From the NCBI GenBank assembly GCA_031835245.1, contig JAVKOQ010000010.1, positions 310,001-374,000 of the forward strand: a DNA stretch of 64,000 nt, written 5' to 3'. Origin of the DNA: Balamuthia mandrillaris. Lineage: Eukaryota > Discosea > Longamoebia > Balamuthiidae. The stretch's first letter is position 1. Each line of letters opens with the position of its first letter. A program made the position numbers and the translations under genes. The notes under the pieces were generated by a model. The model did not search any database. It was not told the origin of the DNA and worked only from the letters and a program-made list of their open reading frames with translations. Shown here piece by piece: positions 44,127-56,694 of this stretch.

Positions 44127-45649
44127 ATGGAGGGACTGCCGGATGAGTTAGTGTTGCACATATTTCAGTTTTTGCCGGTGGCTGTTGTGCTCAAGCGATG
44201 TGCTCTCGTGAGTCAACGGTGGAGGCAGCTCGCTCAAGATGAAGCCCTTCCTCGCCCCTTCCTTTTGCAGAAGCTGCCAGCAAACTTGAAGGAAGCTTTG
44301 AACGAGCAGCAACACTTTTTTGAGGTGTACCACTACCTCGCGCCAGACCAACCTCCCGTACTTTCTGGTTGGATCTCTTTTTATTCGCTGTTGCACAAAT
44401 ATTACTCTACTCACCGCACACTCAAAAAAAAAAGCGCCTGGCTCAGAAGGCAAATTGCCATGGAAGTACCTGTATGGGCGACGTATGCTGTGGTTTCCAG
44501 TGTTCAAGTTGTTTGGCAAGGAGAGTGGTCGCCTTCGTCCCTCTCAACGACCTAGGTTTGAAAAGCTGTGCGCCATCGTGTTGTCCTTTCTGCTTCGGGC
44601 CTCCGCTAGTGACAGGTCTCGCCTTCTTTTCGCTTCATCATTCTCGTTCTTCTCTTCGTCGTTCTCTTCTCTTTGCTCCATCTTTCTTTCTTTGCCTTGA
44701 CTGACAGCCAACACCACAGTGGAGGAGAATTGTTGTACATTCGGCACAAACATGGGAAGTGTTCCCAACCTGCTGTGTGCGAGCAACTCTTGCATTTGAC
44801 CAAGACCTTGGCCAGAGTGTTCAGAACGCAGTGTCTGGCCAGCCTGTCCACTGAAGACCAGCTATGGAAGGCTTTTGTCATTACTTTGCAACAGTTGCCA
44901 TTCTCGGAGCATCGTAACAGTCGCGTCCTTGTCCAACCGACGGATGCTGTCGGCAATTCTTGTTATGGCTTACCCTATCCTGAGCGGGAAACTATCAGAT
45001 GGCACCTTAGCAAACTCAGGTGTGTTTTGCAACCCACATTATTCTTACGTTTGATTCCAACGGACTTTACTGACTTGTTTTCATCTTCTTTTTTCGCTTT
45101 ATCTGCCCCTTTTTGTTTGTAAGGGAGCGTTTTACCAACAGACGGGTAACAGTACTAAAGCCAGGTGTTCCACGTGGCTTCGATGTGGTCTTTACCAACC
45201 AATCGGCAGTACGCAGTTGGGTGGGTAGTCCAGTGCCAGCCATCCAGAAGGGAACGCTTTGCTCCAAGCCGCAATGGCAACTGCTGCAGGACGCGTGGAA
45301 GGCCTCCGATGTACTGTTGAAAGAGGGCATGGCGCTCCTATTTGTAGACCTTTGGAGAAATCTACATTGCCCACAAGAAGAAGTGAAGACGGTGGTCATT
45401 CTTCTGGACTTTGGTGGCGCTGCGCAGTCACAACAATCGACAGCAGGACCGTTGTCAGAAGAGTCTGACCTAGTTCAGTATGTGTGGCGGACTCTAGCTA
45501 ACCGGACCGTGCCTCCCCCTCCCCCAACGTACCCTTCCGATAGCGACGACTACGACGACTACGACGACGATGACGATGACGATGGCGGTGATGATTACGA
45601 TGCTAGCGACGTTTGGAATGGCGTAGATGATACCGATGAAGACCCATAA
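44127..45649 (+). CDS. F-box protein with acidic tail
   Basis: Four exons, 44127-44367, 44435-44615, 44708-45019 and 45124-45649, join in phase to 419 aa. The F-box is at the very N-terminus: MEGLPDELVLHIFQFLP then CALVSQRWRQLAQDEAL. The downstream part (LPWKYLYGRRMLWFPVF; SGGELLYIRHKHGKCSQPAV; WHLSKLRERFTNRR) is helical and does not match LRR, WD40 or Kelch repeats that I can recognise. The last 40 residues are almost all Asp/Tyr/Ser. The intron 1 call (44368-44434) avoids a frameshift at an A10 run; without it the protein would stop near 44555. Probable SCF adaptor with unknown substrate. Confidence 0.7.
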
Positions 45650-45815
45650 CAACGGCACTAAACAAATTCTCCGTTCGGCGGGGTGTCGGCAAGAAATTAA
45701 ATAAATGCAGACATCGTCGACAATAAATAAAAAGAAGAATTTCCTCAGAAAAGGAAAAAAAGAAAGAAAAAAAGAGTAGCGGAAGAAGACACCACACACA
45801 CACACACACAGAGCC

Positions 45816-47624
45816 ATGCCCAAAGAGTCCAAGGCCAAGGGGGTCCACCGGCATAAGCCGTTGGGCACAGAGATTGAGGAGGACAAAGAGCGAGCGGAGC
45901 GCGTGCAGCCTCGCGCCGCACAACGCACGAAAGCCCGGCGACAAGAGCGAAAGGCCAAACAATTAGAGAAAAGGGTAACGGGAAATGTGTTCTTGGGTGG
46001 AGTGATTGATTTTGCTTATTTTTTTTTCAGACTTTTATAGATAAAACACTGAGTCAAAAAGCGTTAGCTTTGGCTCAGGAGCAACAAGCCGAAGAACGAA
46101 ACGAAGAAAGGTATGTTTATTAGTGTTGCGAGAGGAAGCGATCAGGTTTTCTCACTGTCCTTCTTTTTAAAAAAAGACAAAACGCAACAAGACAATTTTT
46201 CCCCAGCAAAGATGAGGAGGAAGAACCGGAGGACGGAGGATGGGGCTCCGAAGACGAAGAGGAAGGAGAGGACTATGACGTGGAGGACATTGAACTGACG
46301 GAGGAGGACGCTCGTGCATTGCAAATGTGGACAGGACCGCTGCAACCGCGACGCACTCTTGCCGACATTATCATGGAGAAAATCAAGGAACACGAAAAAG
46401 AGGGAGACGCCCCCATCGAACAGCGACTCGACCCTAAAGTGGTGGAAGTCTACAAAGGGTTTGTCTCCTCTTTCATTTCTTTCCTTTTGCCTCTTTCGAG
46501 TTTCTTACTTTGTTGGTTGACCTTCTGTGCGTACTAGCGTGGGGCAAGTGCTTTCAAGATACAGAAGCGGGGCTATGCCCAAAGCTTTTAAGATTATCCC
46601 TTCGTTGTCCAACTGGGAGGAGATCCTGTACCTAACAGACCCGGACCATTGGTCACCTCCTGCCGTGCGCATGGCCACCCGTATTTTTGCCTCTAACCTC
46701 AACGCCAAGATGGCACAACGGTACTGTTACTGCAATTCCTCATTCGTCCTCTCTCTCTCTCCTCTCTCTCCCTTCTCGTGATGAAACTTTAGCCTTAGAG
46801 AATCGCGCCGCTGGCCGGTGATGATACCTTAATGTCATAGTTACACTGACTCTATCCGTCATTCTCCTCTATTTTCTCCTTTCTGCTTGGTCCTTCTTCA
46901 GTGCCGCTAATGCTTACAATTTTGTTTTTGTTTTGTGCTGTATGTTTGACGACAGATTCTATTCACTGATCTTATACCCACGAGTGAGGGATGACATCCA
47001 AGAACACAAAAAACTGAACTGGCACTTGTATATGGCCCTCAAGAAGAGTGTCTTTAAACCAGCCGCCTTCTTTAAGGGCATCATTTTGCCACTGTGCGAG
47101 GTGCGTTGTTGTTGTCTTCATTGCATCTTTACATATAACCGGGCCGGTCACTGATATTTGACCAACAGGCAGGAGATTGCACACTCAGAGAAGCAACCAT
47201 CATTGGAAGTGTTGTGGTGAAGGTATCCATCCCTGCACTACACTCGGCGGTGGCACTGCTCAAACTGGCAGAGATGGACTACTCTGGCGCCAACAGTATC
47301 TTCATCCGGATCTTATTGGACAAGAAGTACAATCTGCCGTACCGCGTCATCGACTCGCTCGTTCGGCACTTTATGCGCTTCTTCGAGGAAGAAAGGGAGC
47401 TGCCAGTTCTTTGGCATCAAGCCCTTCTTGTATTTGTGCAGCGATATAAGGAGGATCTCACCCCGCAACAGAAGAAACAATTGAAGCGGCTAATCAAGAC
47501 CAAGAACCATCGTGTCATCTCTCCCGAAATTCACCGCGAGTTGGTCAACTCGAGAAGCAGGGGCGAGGCTGCCCCTTCTCCTTCTGCAGCTGCTGGTGGC
47601 AGTGGCATGGTCATTGCTTCTTAA
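45816..47624 (+). CDS. BYSL: Bystin (Enp1), ribosome biogenesis factor
   Basis: Nucleolar/pre-40S assembly factor. Basic N-terminus from 45816 ([17 protein letters not shown]), then an acidic exon ([18 protein letters not shown]) and the bystin domain across five exons: [83 protein letters not shown]-like [107 protein letters not shown] and the C-terminal [14 protein letters not shown]. This is nearly the full family signature. Human bystin is 437 aa and this is similar. All introns are short GT..AG. Confidence 0.95.
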
Positions 47625-47670
47625 CAAGGGTTTGCTTTTTTTAAATATTTGCTCTTTTTTTATTCCCGTG

Positions 47671-49505
47671 TCACCCAAAAACGCTGGTAGGTTCCCACTT
47701 GGCACGGTGGCTATGGTAGGCGGAGAGTCGAAGGTACGGATTGCCATTTGCACGGAGGTGTTCCGTGATGATGTCCTGCAGCCCCGCAGATACTTTGCCT
47801 GGCACACGCAACCGACGGAGCCGCGGACAGCCTTTCACCAGCGCATCAAACCCTTCATCCGTTATTGTGTCAGCGGCGGTGGTTGCTTCGCTCCCGCCCT
47901 CCCCGTCTTTCTCGAAGAGATGGCTGTGTGCGGATGCTTTGCCGTAGGCGGGGAGCAGAAACAGCTCGTTTAGGTTGGGGCAATGTGCGGCTATTTGCTG
48001 CAGGATGTTGTTCGTCATGAAGTTATGGTTTGGGCTTGCTTGTGCCCCTGCTTCTTCTTCTTCTTCACCCTCTCTTAGGCATAGCTTCTGTAGCAGGGGG
48101 CAGGCAGAGAGCATGCGTGAAAGCCCTCTCGCTGAGACTACTACCGGCTCCAAAAATAACTTGCGCAGGCTACAGAAACTATCCTCGCCGCCACTGCTGT
48201 CGCTGCTAAGAAGGAAGGCCTGCAGAATGGCGTCCGTTAATGGCTTGCCACAAAGTTCTAGTCTCAGCTTCTCCATACGACGGCAGTCCAGCACGGCAAA
48301 GAGGGCAACGAAGGCCCTCTCCTCGATCTCCTGCGAGCAGCACAGCTCCAACTTACGTAGGTTGGGGCAGTGAATGCCCAACAGGGAGATTCCTCGCTGC
48401 GTTAGGTCCGCATTCCTCAAAGCCAAGTCGGTTATTCTCCAACCCAGCATTTGATGTTGTCGTTCCTTCTTCTTTCTCTCCTCTCCCCTCGCCTTGATAC
48501 TTGTCCCGGCTTCTTTCTCTTCTACCTCTGCGTCTGCTGTTCCTTGTGGGCACACCAAAGCAGCAAGATGGTCGTCGGAGAAGCGCTCTCTGGCTCGAAG
48601 GCAGGCCACCACGCCCAACCTGGAGAGCCGCGTCAGCCGCTCACCTATGGAGCGCATGACGGCCACATCCGCAGCGGTCATCTGCAAATAGCTGCCCCAT
48701 CGCAGCGTCCTGAGCTCGGTGCAGTAGGTGGCCACGTACTGCAGGCTTTGCTCCCAGGGCACGAAGCGGTAGTCGTCAAAGCAGCCCACTTTCAGGGTCT
48801 TGAGGTGAGGCCCTAACTCCTGGAACAGAACAAGGTTCTCCTCGTCGCCGAGAGAGCGACAGCCCCGCAGGTCCAACGTGTGCAGGTGTCCTTTCCACCG
48901 CGTTAGTAGCCTCACTAATGCCTATTGTCTCCAATAATCGGATGAGAATAGACCAAGCAAGAGGAGAGCGAGAGCGAGAGAGAAGAGAGCAGGGAGCAAC
49001 AAGAGACCTTGGAGTTAACGAAAAAGTCGTTCGTGGCAAACTTGAAGTGCCTGACGTTGGTGTAGCGAATCTGCTCCATAAGCCTCCGCGACTCTGCCCT
49101 AAAGTAAGTATGCTTCACACTTCGATTAAAACCCATCTTGATAAAATACAGATCTAAAACTTTCTGCATAAGATGCGTTACATGATTGCGGTGTGGCCCC
49201 TTGCCGCGTAAAATGTTCAACGAGTTCAGCGTGGGGCTCAAGTCGACCGCCTTCCAACAGTGCTGGTAGATCAAGTCCCTCCAGTAGTGGCAGGTGCAGG
49301 CCATGTTGCCCAGCGTGCTGGCCGGCATGCTCTCTAGGAGCAGCACCACCAGGTCCATCGGCAGTTCGGCAAGGAGACCTATCTTGTCTTTGTTGTTGAT
49401 GCTGTTGTTGCGGTCTTGTTCGCATGTCGCGTCTCCCTTTTGCTCCTCCCTCTCCTCCCCAGTCGAAGCATTACCGCCCTGCTTCTCTTCCTCTTCCTTC
49501 TCCAT
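47671..49505 (-). CDS. F-box/LRR protein
   Basis: Two exons, 49505-49008 and 48921-47671, join in phase 0 to 582 aa. After a Glu-rich head, the F-box is LLAELPMDLVVLLLESMPA then CTCHYWRDLIYQHCW. Leucine-rich repeats of the cysteine-containing/AMN1 type follow: LHTLDLRGCRSLGD, LKTLKVGCFDD, LRTLRWGSYLQMT, ITDLALRNADLTQRGI, CPNLRKLELCCSQEIEE, MEKLRLELCGKPLTD, LRKLFLEPVVVS, LQKLCLREGE, CPNLNELFLLPAYG and CPRLRRLRVPGKVS. Two Glu-rich inserts interrupt the repeats. Probable SCF adaptor. It is convergent with bystin (47 bp between stops). Confidence 0.85.
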
Positions 49506-49801
49506 TTCCTTTTTTTTTGTCCTTTTTTTTTTCTTTCTCTGAAGTGGAGAGAGAGAGAGAGAGAGAGAGAGAGGAAGAAGAAAAGAAAGGAGAGAGACGA
49601 AGAAGAAAAGAAAGAAGAGAGACGAAGAAGAAGAAAAAGAAGAAGAAAGGAGGGAGCAAGAAAGCTTGGTGTATACAAAAAAATGAGTTATGTCTTGTTA
49701 TCAAAAACTCGTTATTGTGGCCATCTGTTGGAGGATAGGTTATTGTTGTGGATATTGTTGCGGTGGTTGTTACATTTGGTTTGGTTCGTTGTTTGAGGTG
49801 T

Positions 49802-50973
49802 TTAAAACGTGATGACCACTTCTTTCTTGAATCCGTTGAGGGTGGCCGTTATCTTGGGTTCCGCCAGAGCAAACTCCTTGAACTCTTCGAAAGAAAGCTT
49901 TCCATCTCCTATTTTTCATTTTTGTTAACAGAAGAAAGGCAATGTGAGAGAGAGAGAGAGAGAGAGAGAGAACTATAAAGAGAAGCAGTGACAAGAGAAG
50001 GGAAGAGGAAAAATACCATTGGCGTCCAATGTCTCAAAAGCATTATCTGCAAAGAGGCCGGCCATTTCCTCAGAGAACTCGTTGAGGTCGTCTGTGCTCA
50101 GTTCTTCCGTGCTGTGAGTGCTGCAAAGAGCCTTGAAGCCGGCGATCCAGGCCTGTTTGAACATAAGGGATAACTCATCTTTGGTGATGTAACCATTACC
50201 GTCCAAGTCATAGGCCTGGAAGGACACTTTAAAAGAATGAGAATGTTAGTCTTCGCTGAAAGCTAGAGCCAAACAGGCGCGAGAATGAGAGAACAAAAGA
50301 GCAAGAAGAACATACATCGCAATTTCTCTTCGGGAGTACCCTTGCAAAGGAAGGAAAGGCCGCTGATGAATTCCTGAAGGTCAACCACGCCATCCCCGTT
50401 CAGATCCAGCAGGTCAAAGAGGCGGTCGGGAAACGGCGTGTCGTCCATCTTCTTGAGGCCGGCCGCTTCCAGCAAGTCAAGGGCCTCCCTGAAGGCCGGT
50501 TTGTCTAACTTGCCATCTGTGGCGCATTGTTGGAACGTCTCAAACAACTTTTTGACCTCCACCTTGTCGACTAGCAATGTGGTGTGAGCGTTTTTTGGTG
50601 TGCTTCAATCATAATGGAAGAAAAAAACATAATGATGATTGGGGAGAGGGGGAAAAAAGACGTACAGTGTGTTTCTTCTTGCAAATTCTTGGCGAGTGTT
50701 GGGTCGATAGTTCCATCTACAAACCAAAAGAAATAAGATATAAAGCCGAAAGTCAAAAAAATCCTCCTCCTCCAACCCCAAACGAGTTTTAAACGATAAG
50801 ACTTTTTTTTTGCAACAAAGGAAGAACGAGGCAAGTCTATCTATCTTCATACTACGGTGCGCCAAAACAAAAAAAAAAACAACAAGAAGAGAACGAAAGC
50901 GCAAACAAACAAACGTACACTTTTTGTTGGGCTTTTTGTTGCTCTTTTTCTCTGCGGTGGCCTTGTTACCCAT
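49802..50973 (-). CDS. Myristoylation-type EF-hand calcium sensor (CNB/NCS-like)
   Basis: Begins MGNKATAEKKSNKK, with Gly-2 and a Lys-rich stretch, a good N-myristoylation context. Exons then encode VEVKKLFETFQQCATDGKLD (degenerate EF-hand 1), LDLNGDGVVDLQEF (EF2), YDLDGNGYITKDEL (EF3) and LDANGDGKLSFEEF (EF4, assembled across an intron). EF2-4 have complete calcium-ligand patterns. A hydrophobic ending (GFKKEVVITF) recalls calcineurin B (KKMVVDV). Between EF3 and EF4 is a longer linker (STHSTEELSTDD) than in calcineurin B. It could be calcineurin B-like, a neuronal calcium sensor relative, or a CBL; I cannot separate these. Confidence 0.8.
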
Positions 50974-51596
50974 TTTATTTTTCTTCTTCTTCTTCTGCTA
51001 CTGCAAACGCTACTACTGCTGCTGCTTTGTGGGTTGGCGGCGGTGGTTATGCGACAAGTCAAAAGTTTCTTTGCTTCTCTTCTTCTTCTCCCCCCTTTCA
51101 ACTTTCCCTTTGGGTATTTTTTTTGATCCCTCTTAAATTTTTTTTTGAATGGAAAAAATTGTTCAGGAAAAAATCGATAAATGAAAAAAAAAATAACCGA
51201 GAGAGAGAAGCGGGCGAAGTGAAGAGTTTTCCAAAAGTTGTGGCGAAAACAAAAAAAAAAGAATTTCCAATTATTGTCGATCCATTGGCACGCGCACTAC
51301 TAAGCCCTGGCGAGGTCTTGCTATGACAGACGCCCGAGGAAAAAATCGTACCTTGAGGTAGGTAAGGTCGACACGGACGAAGAGGTTAGCCACGTCAGCG
51401 AAATTCTCCGTGCACGAGGAGCAAATTTAAAAATATCGCCGCGTTTCTTCTTTTTTGTTTTTCTTTATTGTTACAAACAAAGAGGACTTTTGCTCTCGTT
51501 TGCTGGTTCCTTCTCTCTCCACACTTTCTTTTTTTTTCTTTCTCCTCCTGGCCGCAGGTCGCTTGGTACTCTCTCTTCTCCTTGTTTTTTTCCCCC

Positions 51597-51628
<32 letters not shown>

Positions 51629-51753
51629 CTCATCATTTTGATATAGAAAAACCATAACTTACTTTATTTATTTTTTCTGCTACCGTTTTTTTTGTATACC
51701 TGCTGTTTTTTTTTAGCTTTTACAAGTCTTAAACGAACACTCACCCCAACAAC
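50974..51753. other. Divergent promoter region
   Basis: Between the EF-hand gene (-) and IDH (+). One CCACGTCAGC box at about 51392, matching the arrayed motif at 42119, and a (CT)n run at 51597-51620 in the likely IDH leader. No gene supported. Confidence 0.45.
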
Positions 51754-52247
51754 ATGGAAGGCGCCTTTCAGAAGATCAAGGTTGAAAACGAGGTGGTTGA
51801 GCTTGACGGTGATGAAATGACCAGGTAACCTTTGCTTTTTAAGAGAGGAAAAAAATGTTAATCTTTATCACTGATGCTCTGCCAACGTACCAAAAAAAAA
51901 AAAAATAGAGTCATCTGGCAAATGATCAAGGACAAGGTATAACCTCCTTTCCGAGCGAAGCTCTTTTCCACACCGCCGCCCTCAGCGTTCCCTTCGCCGC
52001 TTGCCGCGTGTGTTACAAGTTTTTGTGCAACTGACGACTTTATTATTATTGTACTTTCTATATAGCTCATCTTGCCCTACCTCGACCTGAAGATCAAGTA
52101 CTTTGACCTGGGCCTGCCCTACCGTGACCAGACCAACGATCAGGTGACCATTGAGGCCGCTGAGGCCATCAAGGCCTGCGGAGTGGGCATCAAGTGCGCC
52201 ACCATTACTCCTGACGAGCAGCGCGTGGAGGGTTGGTTTCTCTTTCA

Positions 52248-52283
<36 letters not shown>

Positions 52284-53405
52284 TCTTTTAGCCGTAGACT
52301 TACTTCCTTTCTTGTTCTTCATTAGAGTTTGGCTTGAAGGAGATGTGGAAGTCCCCTAATGGGTACCCTATCTACTTTAGTTTTTCGATGCTTTGCTTGC
52401 TATCGACCTAGTGACCAACATTTTTTCACACAAATACTTATACAGAACCATCCGTAACATTCTTGGAGGAACAATCTTCCGTGAGGCCATCATTTGCAAG
52501 AATGTGCCTCGCCTCGTGCCTGGCTGGACCACTCCCATCGTGGTGGGCAGACATGCCTTTGGCGACCAGTACCGTGCCACCGACTTTGTGGTGAAGGGCA
52601 AGGGCAAGTTCCAACTGGTCTTCACCCCCGAGGACGGCAGCCCTCAGCAAGTCTACAACGTCTTCGACTTCCCTGAGGATGGTGGTGTGGCCATGGGCAT
52701 GTACAACACAGACGAGTCCATCAAGGGCTTTGCTCACAGCTGCATGAACTTTGCTTTGGACAAGAAGTGGCCGCTCTATCTCAGCACCAAGAACACTATC
52801 CTCAAGAGGTACGACGGACGCTTCAAGGACATCTTCCAGGAGATCTACGAGCGGTACGTCTTTGATCTTTTTCTACTTTAAACACAATGGTGATGACATA
52901 CTTATTATTCGTTCAATAATTTTTTAACGAATACAACAGTGACTACAAGGCTAAGTTCGAGGCTGCTGGCATCTGGTACGAGCACCGTCTCATCGACGAC
53001 ATGGTGGCCTACTGCCTCAAGAGCCCTGGTGGATTTGTGTGGGCCTGCAAGAACTACGACGGAGACGTGCAGTCCGACAGCGTGGCGCAGGGATTTGGCT
53101 CCCTCGGCATGATGACCTCCGTGCTGCTCACCCCCGATGGCAAGACCATGGAGGCAGAGGCCGCCCACGGCACTGTCACTCGCCACTTCCGCGAGCACCA
53201 GGCCGGCCGCAAGACCAGCACCAACCCCATTGCCAGCATCTTTGCCTGGACGAGGGGCTTGGCGTGGAGGGCCAAGCTTGACAACAACGAGCCCCTCGCT
53301 GAGTTTTGCAAGGCCTTGGAGGAGGTCTGCATCGCTACCATTGAGTCTGGAGCTATGACCAAGGATCTTGCCCTTTGTGTCCGTGGCTCTCTTGATAAGT
53401 TCGTA

Positions 53406-53443
<38 letters not shown>

Positions 53444-53579
53444 GTAATGCGTTGCTCGTCTCTTTATCTCTGTAACAAACAGGGTGAAACCTGGAGACTA
53501 CCTCCACACGGAAGACTTTTTGAGCAAGTTGGCGGAGAACCTGGAGGCCAGAATGAAGGCCTTCCGTGCCAAGTTCTAA
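51754..53579 (+). CDS. IDH: NADP-dependent isocitrate dehydrogenase
   Basis: Converts isocitrate to 2-oxoglutarate and makes NADPH. Seven exons (51754-51824, 51909-51936, 52066-52231, 52326-52362, 52446-52853, 52940-53398, 53483-53579) join in phase to 421 aa, the usual length. Key blocks: [135 protein letters not shown], the metal-site [35 protein letters not shown] and [13 protein letters not shown]. The R132/R140-type arginines and K212-type lysine are present. No targeting peptide precedes the conserved start, so it is probably cytosolic. Introns 3 and 6 have (CT)n near the donor. Confidence 0.97.
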
Positions 53580-53875
53580 ATCTTGGTGTCGTTTGTACTA
53601 GCAAATACATGATAGTCACTTTAACGAACTTCTCTCTGTCTCTCTCTGTCTCTCTCTCTCTCTCTTCGCTGCACTAACATGCAAAAAAGTGTTAACAGCT
53701 TTGCAGTGTAGATCTTTGCTTTTTGCTCTGCAGCGAATTCTCCTACCAAAAAGCAAAGAGCTACACCGCAAAGCTGCCATCTGGTTGTTTATAGACATAA
53801 AAGAAAGTGAAGGATGGGCAAAAAAAAAAAAACAAGACACAGCCATGTGAAACAAAAAAAAAAAGGAGACAACTT
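53580..53875. other. Convergent intergenic region
   Basis: 3' flanks of IDH (+) and the 53876 gene (-), with CT-rich and A-run stretches. No gene seen. Confidence 0.4.
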
Positions 53876-55087
53876 TTACTGTTTGGGAGAAGATAAACTG
53901 GAGCTGAGTCCACCAGTGATGCCTTTCTTCTTTTTCTCCGCCGATCCGTCTTGTTGCTGAGGAGAAGCTTTCACGTTAAACCTGTAAGGAGCTGCAGATG
54001 CAGAAGTGGTTTCCTTGCTGAGCTTCTCGTCAAGGTGCTCGCTGATGCTCTTGGGAGGAACCACTCGCTTGCCTTCCTCCTCTCTTCTCCGCTTCATCTC
54101 CTCCTGCCACCACAGCGGGCCGCTGTCCTCCTTCGTGGCGCGTTCGTGCTCCTCCCTCATCATGGTCTTCTGCGCATGACCAAAGTGCTTGCGCTTGAGG
54201 TTCCAGGGCCGCCTGCTCACCCGCCGTCTGCTGATTAGGTACTCAAACTCCTCCTTGGCCTTTTGGTCCTCCTCGGAGAGAGGGGGCGGCTCCGTGAATT
54301 GGCTCAGTCGGTCAAAGACGATGTGGCGGGGATAGTCCGTGGTGGGGTGCGTCACCAGCTGGTGTGGCTTTACTTTGATCACTTCTTTCTCATCCAATAG
54401 CTAACCAAACGAAAAGAATTGAGTGAGCAGAACAGAATACAAGCAGCATCGCAACAAAAACAAAAAAAAAGGAAAGCAGAAGAACAAGAGGAAGAACAAG
54501 AAGAAGGAGAAGGAGAACAAGAACAAGAGAACACAAGGAAAGCGAAGAAGAAGATGAACATAAAGCAGAAGGAGAAGGAGAGGAGAAGGAGAAGGAGAAG
54601 GAGAAGGAGAAGGAGAAGGAGAAGGAGAAGGAGAAGGAGAAGGAGAAGGAGAAGGAGAAGGAGAAGGAGAAGGAGAAGGAGGGAATATACTACAAGATTG
54701 TATTCACGCCACATGAAACCGCCGCGGCTCCTGTAGCTCACCAGTTCTCGCAAAGGCAGCAGAAGAGGGATGTCTGGTTGGCCCAAGCCCGCTCGGATGA
54801 CACCCGGAATGAGGCCTTTCTTTCTGTACTGCTCACAGTGAATTTTACCAGACTCAATCTTGGAGTAGGCCTCAACCCAGTCTCTCGCAGCCATGCTGTT
54901 GTATTTTTAACGTAAGCAGTGTTCGAATCGATTCAATTAAGAGTCACGGCTGAGAACTAGAAAAGGTTTGTTCCAACAAAAAAACGTACTGAGGCACGAT
55001 GCGAGAGAGCACAGCGGATTTCCTAGCATGATCCGACAGCCCCCATCGCCAAAGGTGGTCGTAGCCAACCGGTCGGCTCGACTTCAT
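53876..55087 (-). CDS. Uncharacterised basic protein
   Basis: Three exons, 55087-54990, 54895-54742 and 54400-53876, keep phase and give 258 aa. It begins MKSSRPVGYDHLWRWGLSDH, then HMAARDWVEAYSKIESGKIH and YRKKGLIPGVIRAGLG, and continues LLDEKEVIKVKPHQLVTHPT, YPRHIVFDRLSQF, then an Arg/Lys-rich helical half (RRRVSRRPWNLKRKHFGH, WWQEEMKRRREEEGKRV) and a Ser-rich tail. Composition and size suggest a ribosomal-type (possibly mitochondrial) or other RNP protein, but I recognise no family. Intron 2 holds a large (CTCCTT)n repeat in the sense strand. Confidence 0.6.
54567..54680. repeat. (GAGAAG)n hexamer repeat, intronic
   Basis: About 17 copies of a GAGAAG/GGAGAA unit on the plus strand, i.e. 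pure pyrimidine on the sense strand of the minus-strand gene that contains it. A looser AAGAAG-rich region precedes it from 54470. Confidence 0.95.
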
Positions 55088-55521
55088 CTTCTCTCTCTCT
55101 CTCGCTACTCTCCGCCTCCCTTTTATTTTTGCCTGAGGGGGCTAATAAATTCTTTGCATTCCTTGAATTGCACCCTGAAGTCATTCACAGCACCATTTGA
55201 CCAGGGGACAGGAACATGTTCTAATAGGTTAGGCAAGTAAATAGGGAAACGTCATAGGTTGTACGAAAACAAAAAAGAAAAAATATTTGGCGAAAAAGGT
55301 AGCAGCGGCGAGTGGCACTGGTTGTTTTGGCCTCTGGGAGAGAGGAGAAAGGTATGCTTCTTGCTTCTTGCTTCTTCTTCCCCTACTTTTTTTTTTTGCT
55401 TTTTTATTTGTCGCCTCTTGTTGTGTGCTGCTCTTCTATGTCTTTAAACATGTATTGGTTTTTTTTAAAAAAAAATTATGTAACGCGAAAATCCACAAAG
55501 GGAAGAGAGGGAAACAAAAAA
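55088..55521. other. Divergent promoter region
   Basis: Between the 53876-55087 gene (-) and the Shk-type kinase (+). CT-rich at 55089-55110, then A/T-rich to the kinase start. No gene supported. Confidence 0.4.
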
Positions 55522-56326
55522 ATGTTTTCAAAGAGAGGTGCTTCCAATGAGAGTGCGCCTCCCGCCTCTCCTTCCCCGTTTGTCTCGGCAAGAATGCTGG
55601 AGCTGCGCTCCGAGATTGAGCGGCTGAACGAGGCCCTCCACGACCAGCTGGACCTCCTCCAGGCCCACTGCCAAAAGCTCATCGACCAGAAATTCGGCAG
55701 CGAGGCGTTGCTCGACCAGTTGGAGGAGCTCGAGAAGAAGGAGGCCGAGCTTCAGTCCCAGCTGGTGACCGCCATCAAGGATCTCCTCGTGGCCACACAA
55801 GAAACGCGCAAGTCCGTCCTTCAGGACGCCCAAAACCAACTGACCTCCTCTTACGACTCCTCTTCTTCTGATTCTTCTTTCAGTTCTTCCTCTTCCTCCA
55901 ATTCTTCTTCGATGGTTTCCAACAGCCTTTTATCGCGCACTTCTGACCTGCTCTCCAACTCGGTGGGCGTCAACCTCAGCCAGATCAGCACGCAGATCTA
56001 TCGCGGTGGCAGCACTCGCACCGCCCTCAAGAGCAAGCGCGGCGACAACCCCTTTATGCGCTCCGGCTCGGGAGGAGCCTCAGGAGGAGGAGAGGAGGAG
56101 AATGGTGGCAGCCTGCTTCATGACATATCGACGTGGGAGCTGCAGAGAGGAGAGATCAATGTCCTGCCGGAGCTTCTTGGAAAGGGCAGCTTTGGCTGCG
56201 TAAATAAGGGCCTGTTGAGGGGCAAGCATGTGGCCGTTAAGACCATCACCCCCAACTGGGCTTCTGACAAGGAGGTCATGGAGGTACTTGATGACTTTAG
56301 GAACGAGTGCGCTGTCATGAGGTTGG

Positions 56327-56361
<35 letters not shown>

Positions 56362-56662
56362 TCCTCCCTCTCTCTCTCTCTCTCTCTTGTTGCTAAATAA
56401 AACAAGCTAATTAACAAATCGTGTTTTTAAAAAAAGCAAAGCGTTACATCCAAACGTATTGCTGTTAATGGGAGTATGTATAGAGCAGGATCAAGAACAA
56501 AGCAAGCTGTTGATGGTGACAGAGTTGATGCCAAATGGCAGCGTCCACAGTCTCATCCATAATCCGAAGAACAAGATACCTTTCAAACGGAGGATCCGGT
56601 TCGCCAAAGATACAGCCCTTGGCATGAACTATCTGCATCTTTCTACTCCTCAGATCATGTAA

Positions 56663-56694
<32 letters not shown>

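Noticed and set aside
44127..44555. Frameshift or pseudogene at the A10 run in the F-box gene
   Set aside because: A phase-consistent GT..AG intron (44368-44434) removes the run and restores the downstream frame.
54419..54736. Plus-strand frame with a long poly-Arg/Glu protein
   Set aside because: Created by the GAGAAG intronic repeat; no real protein features.
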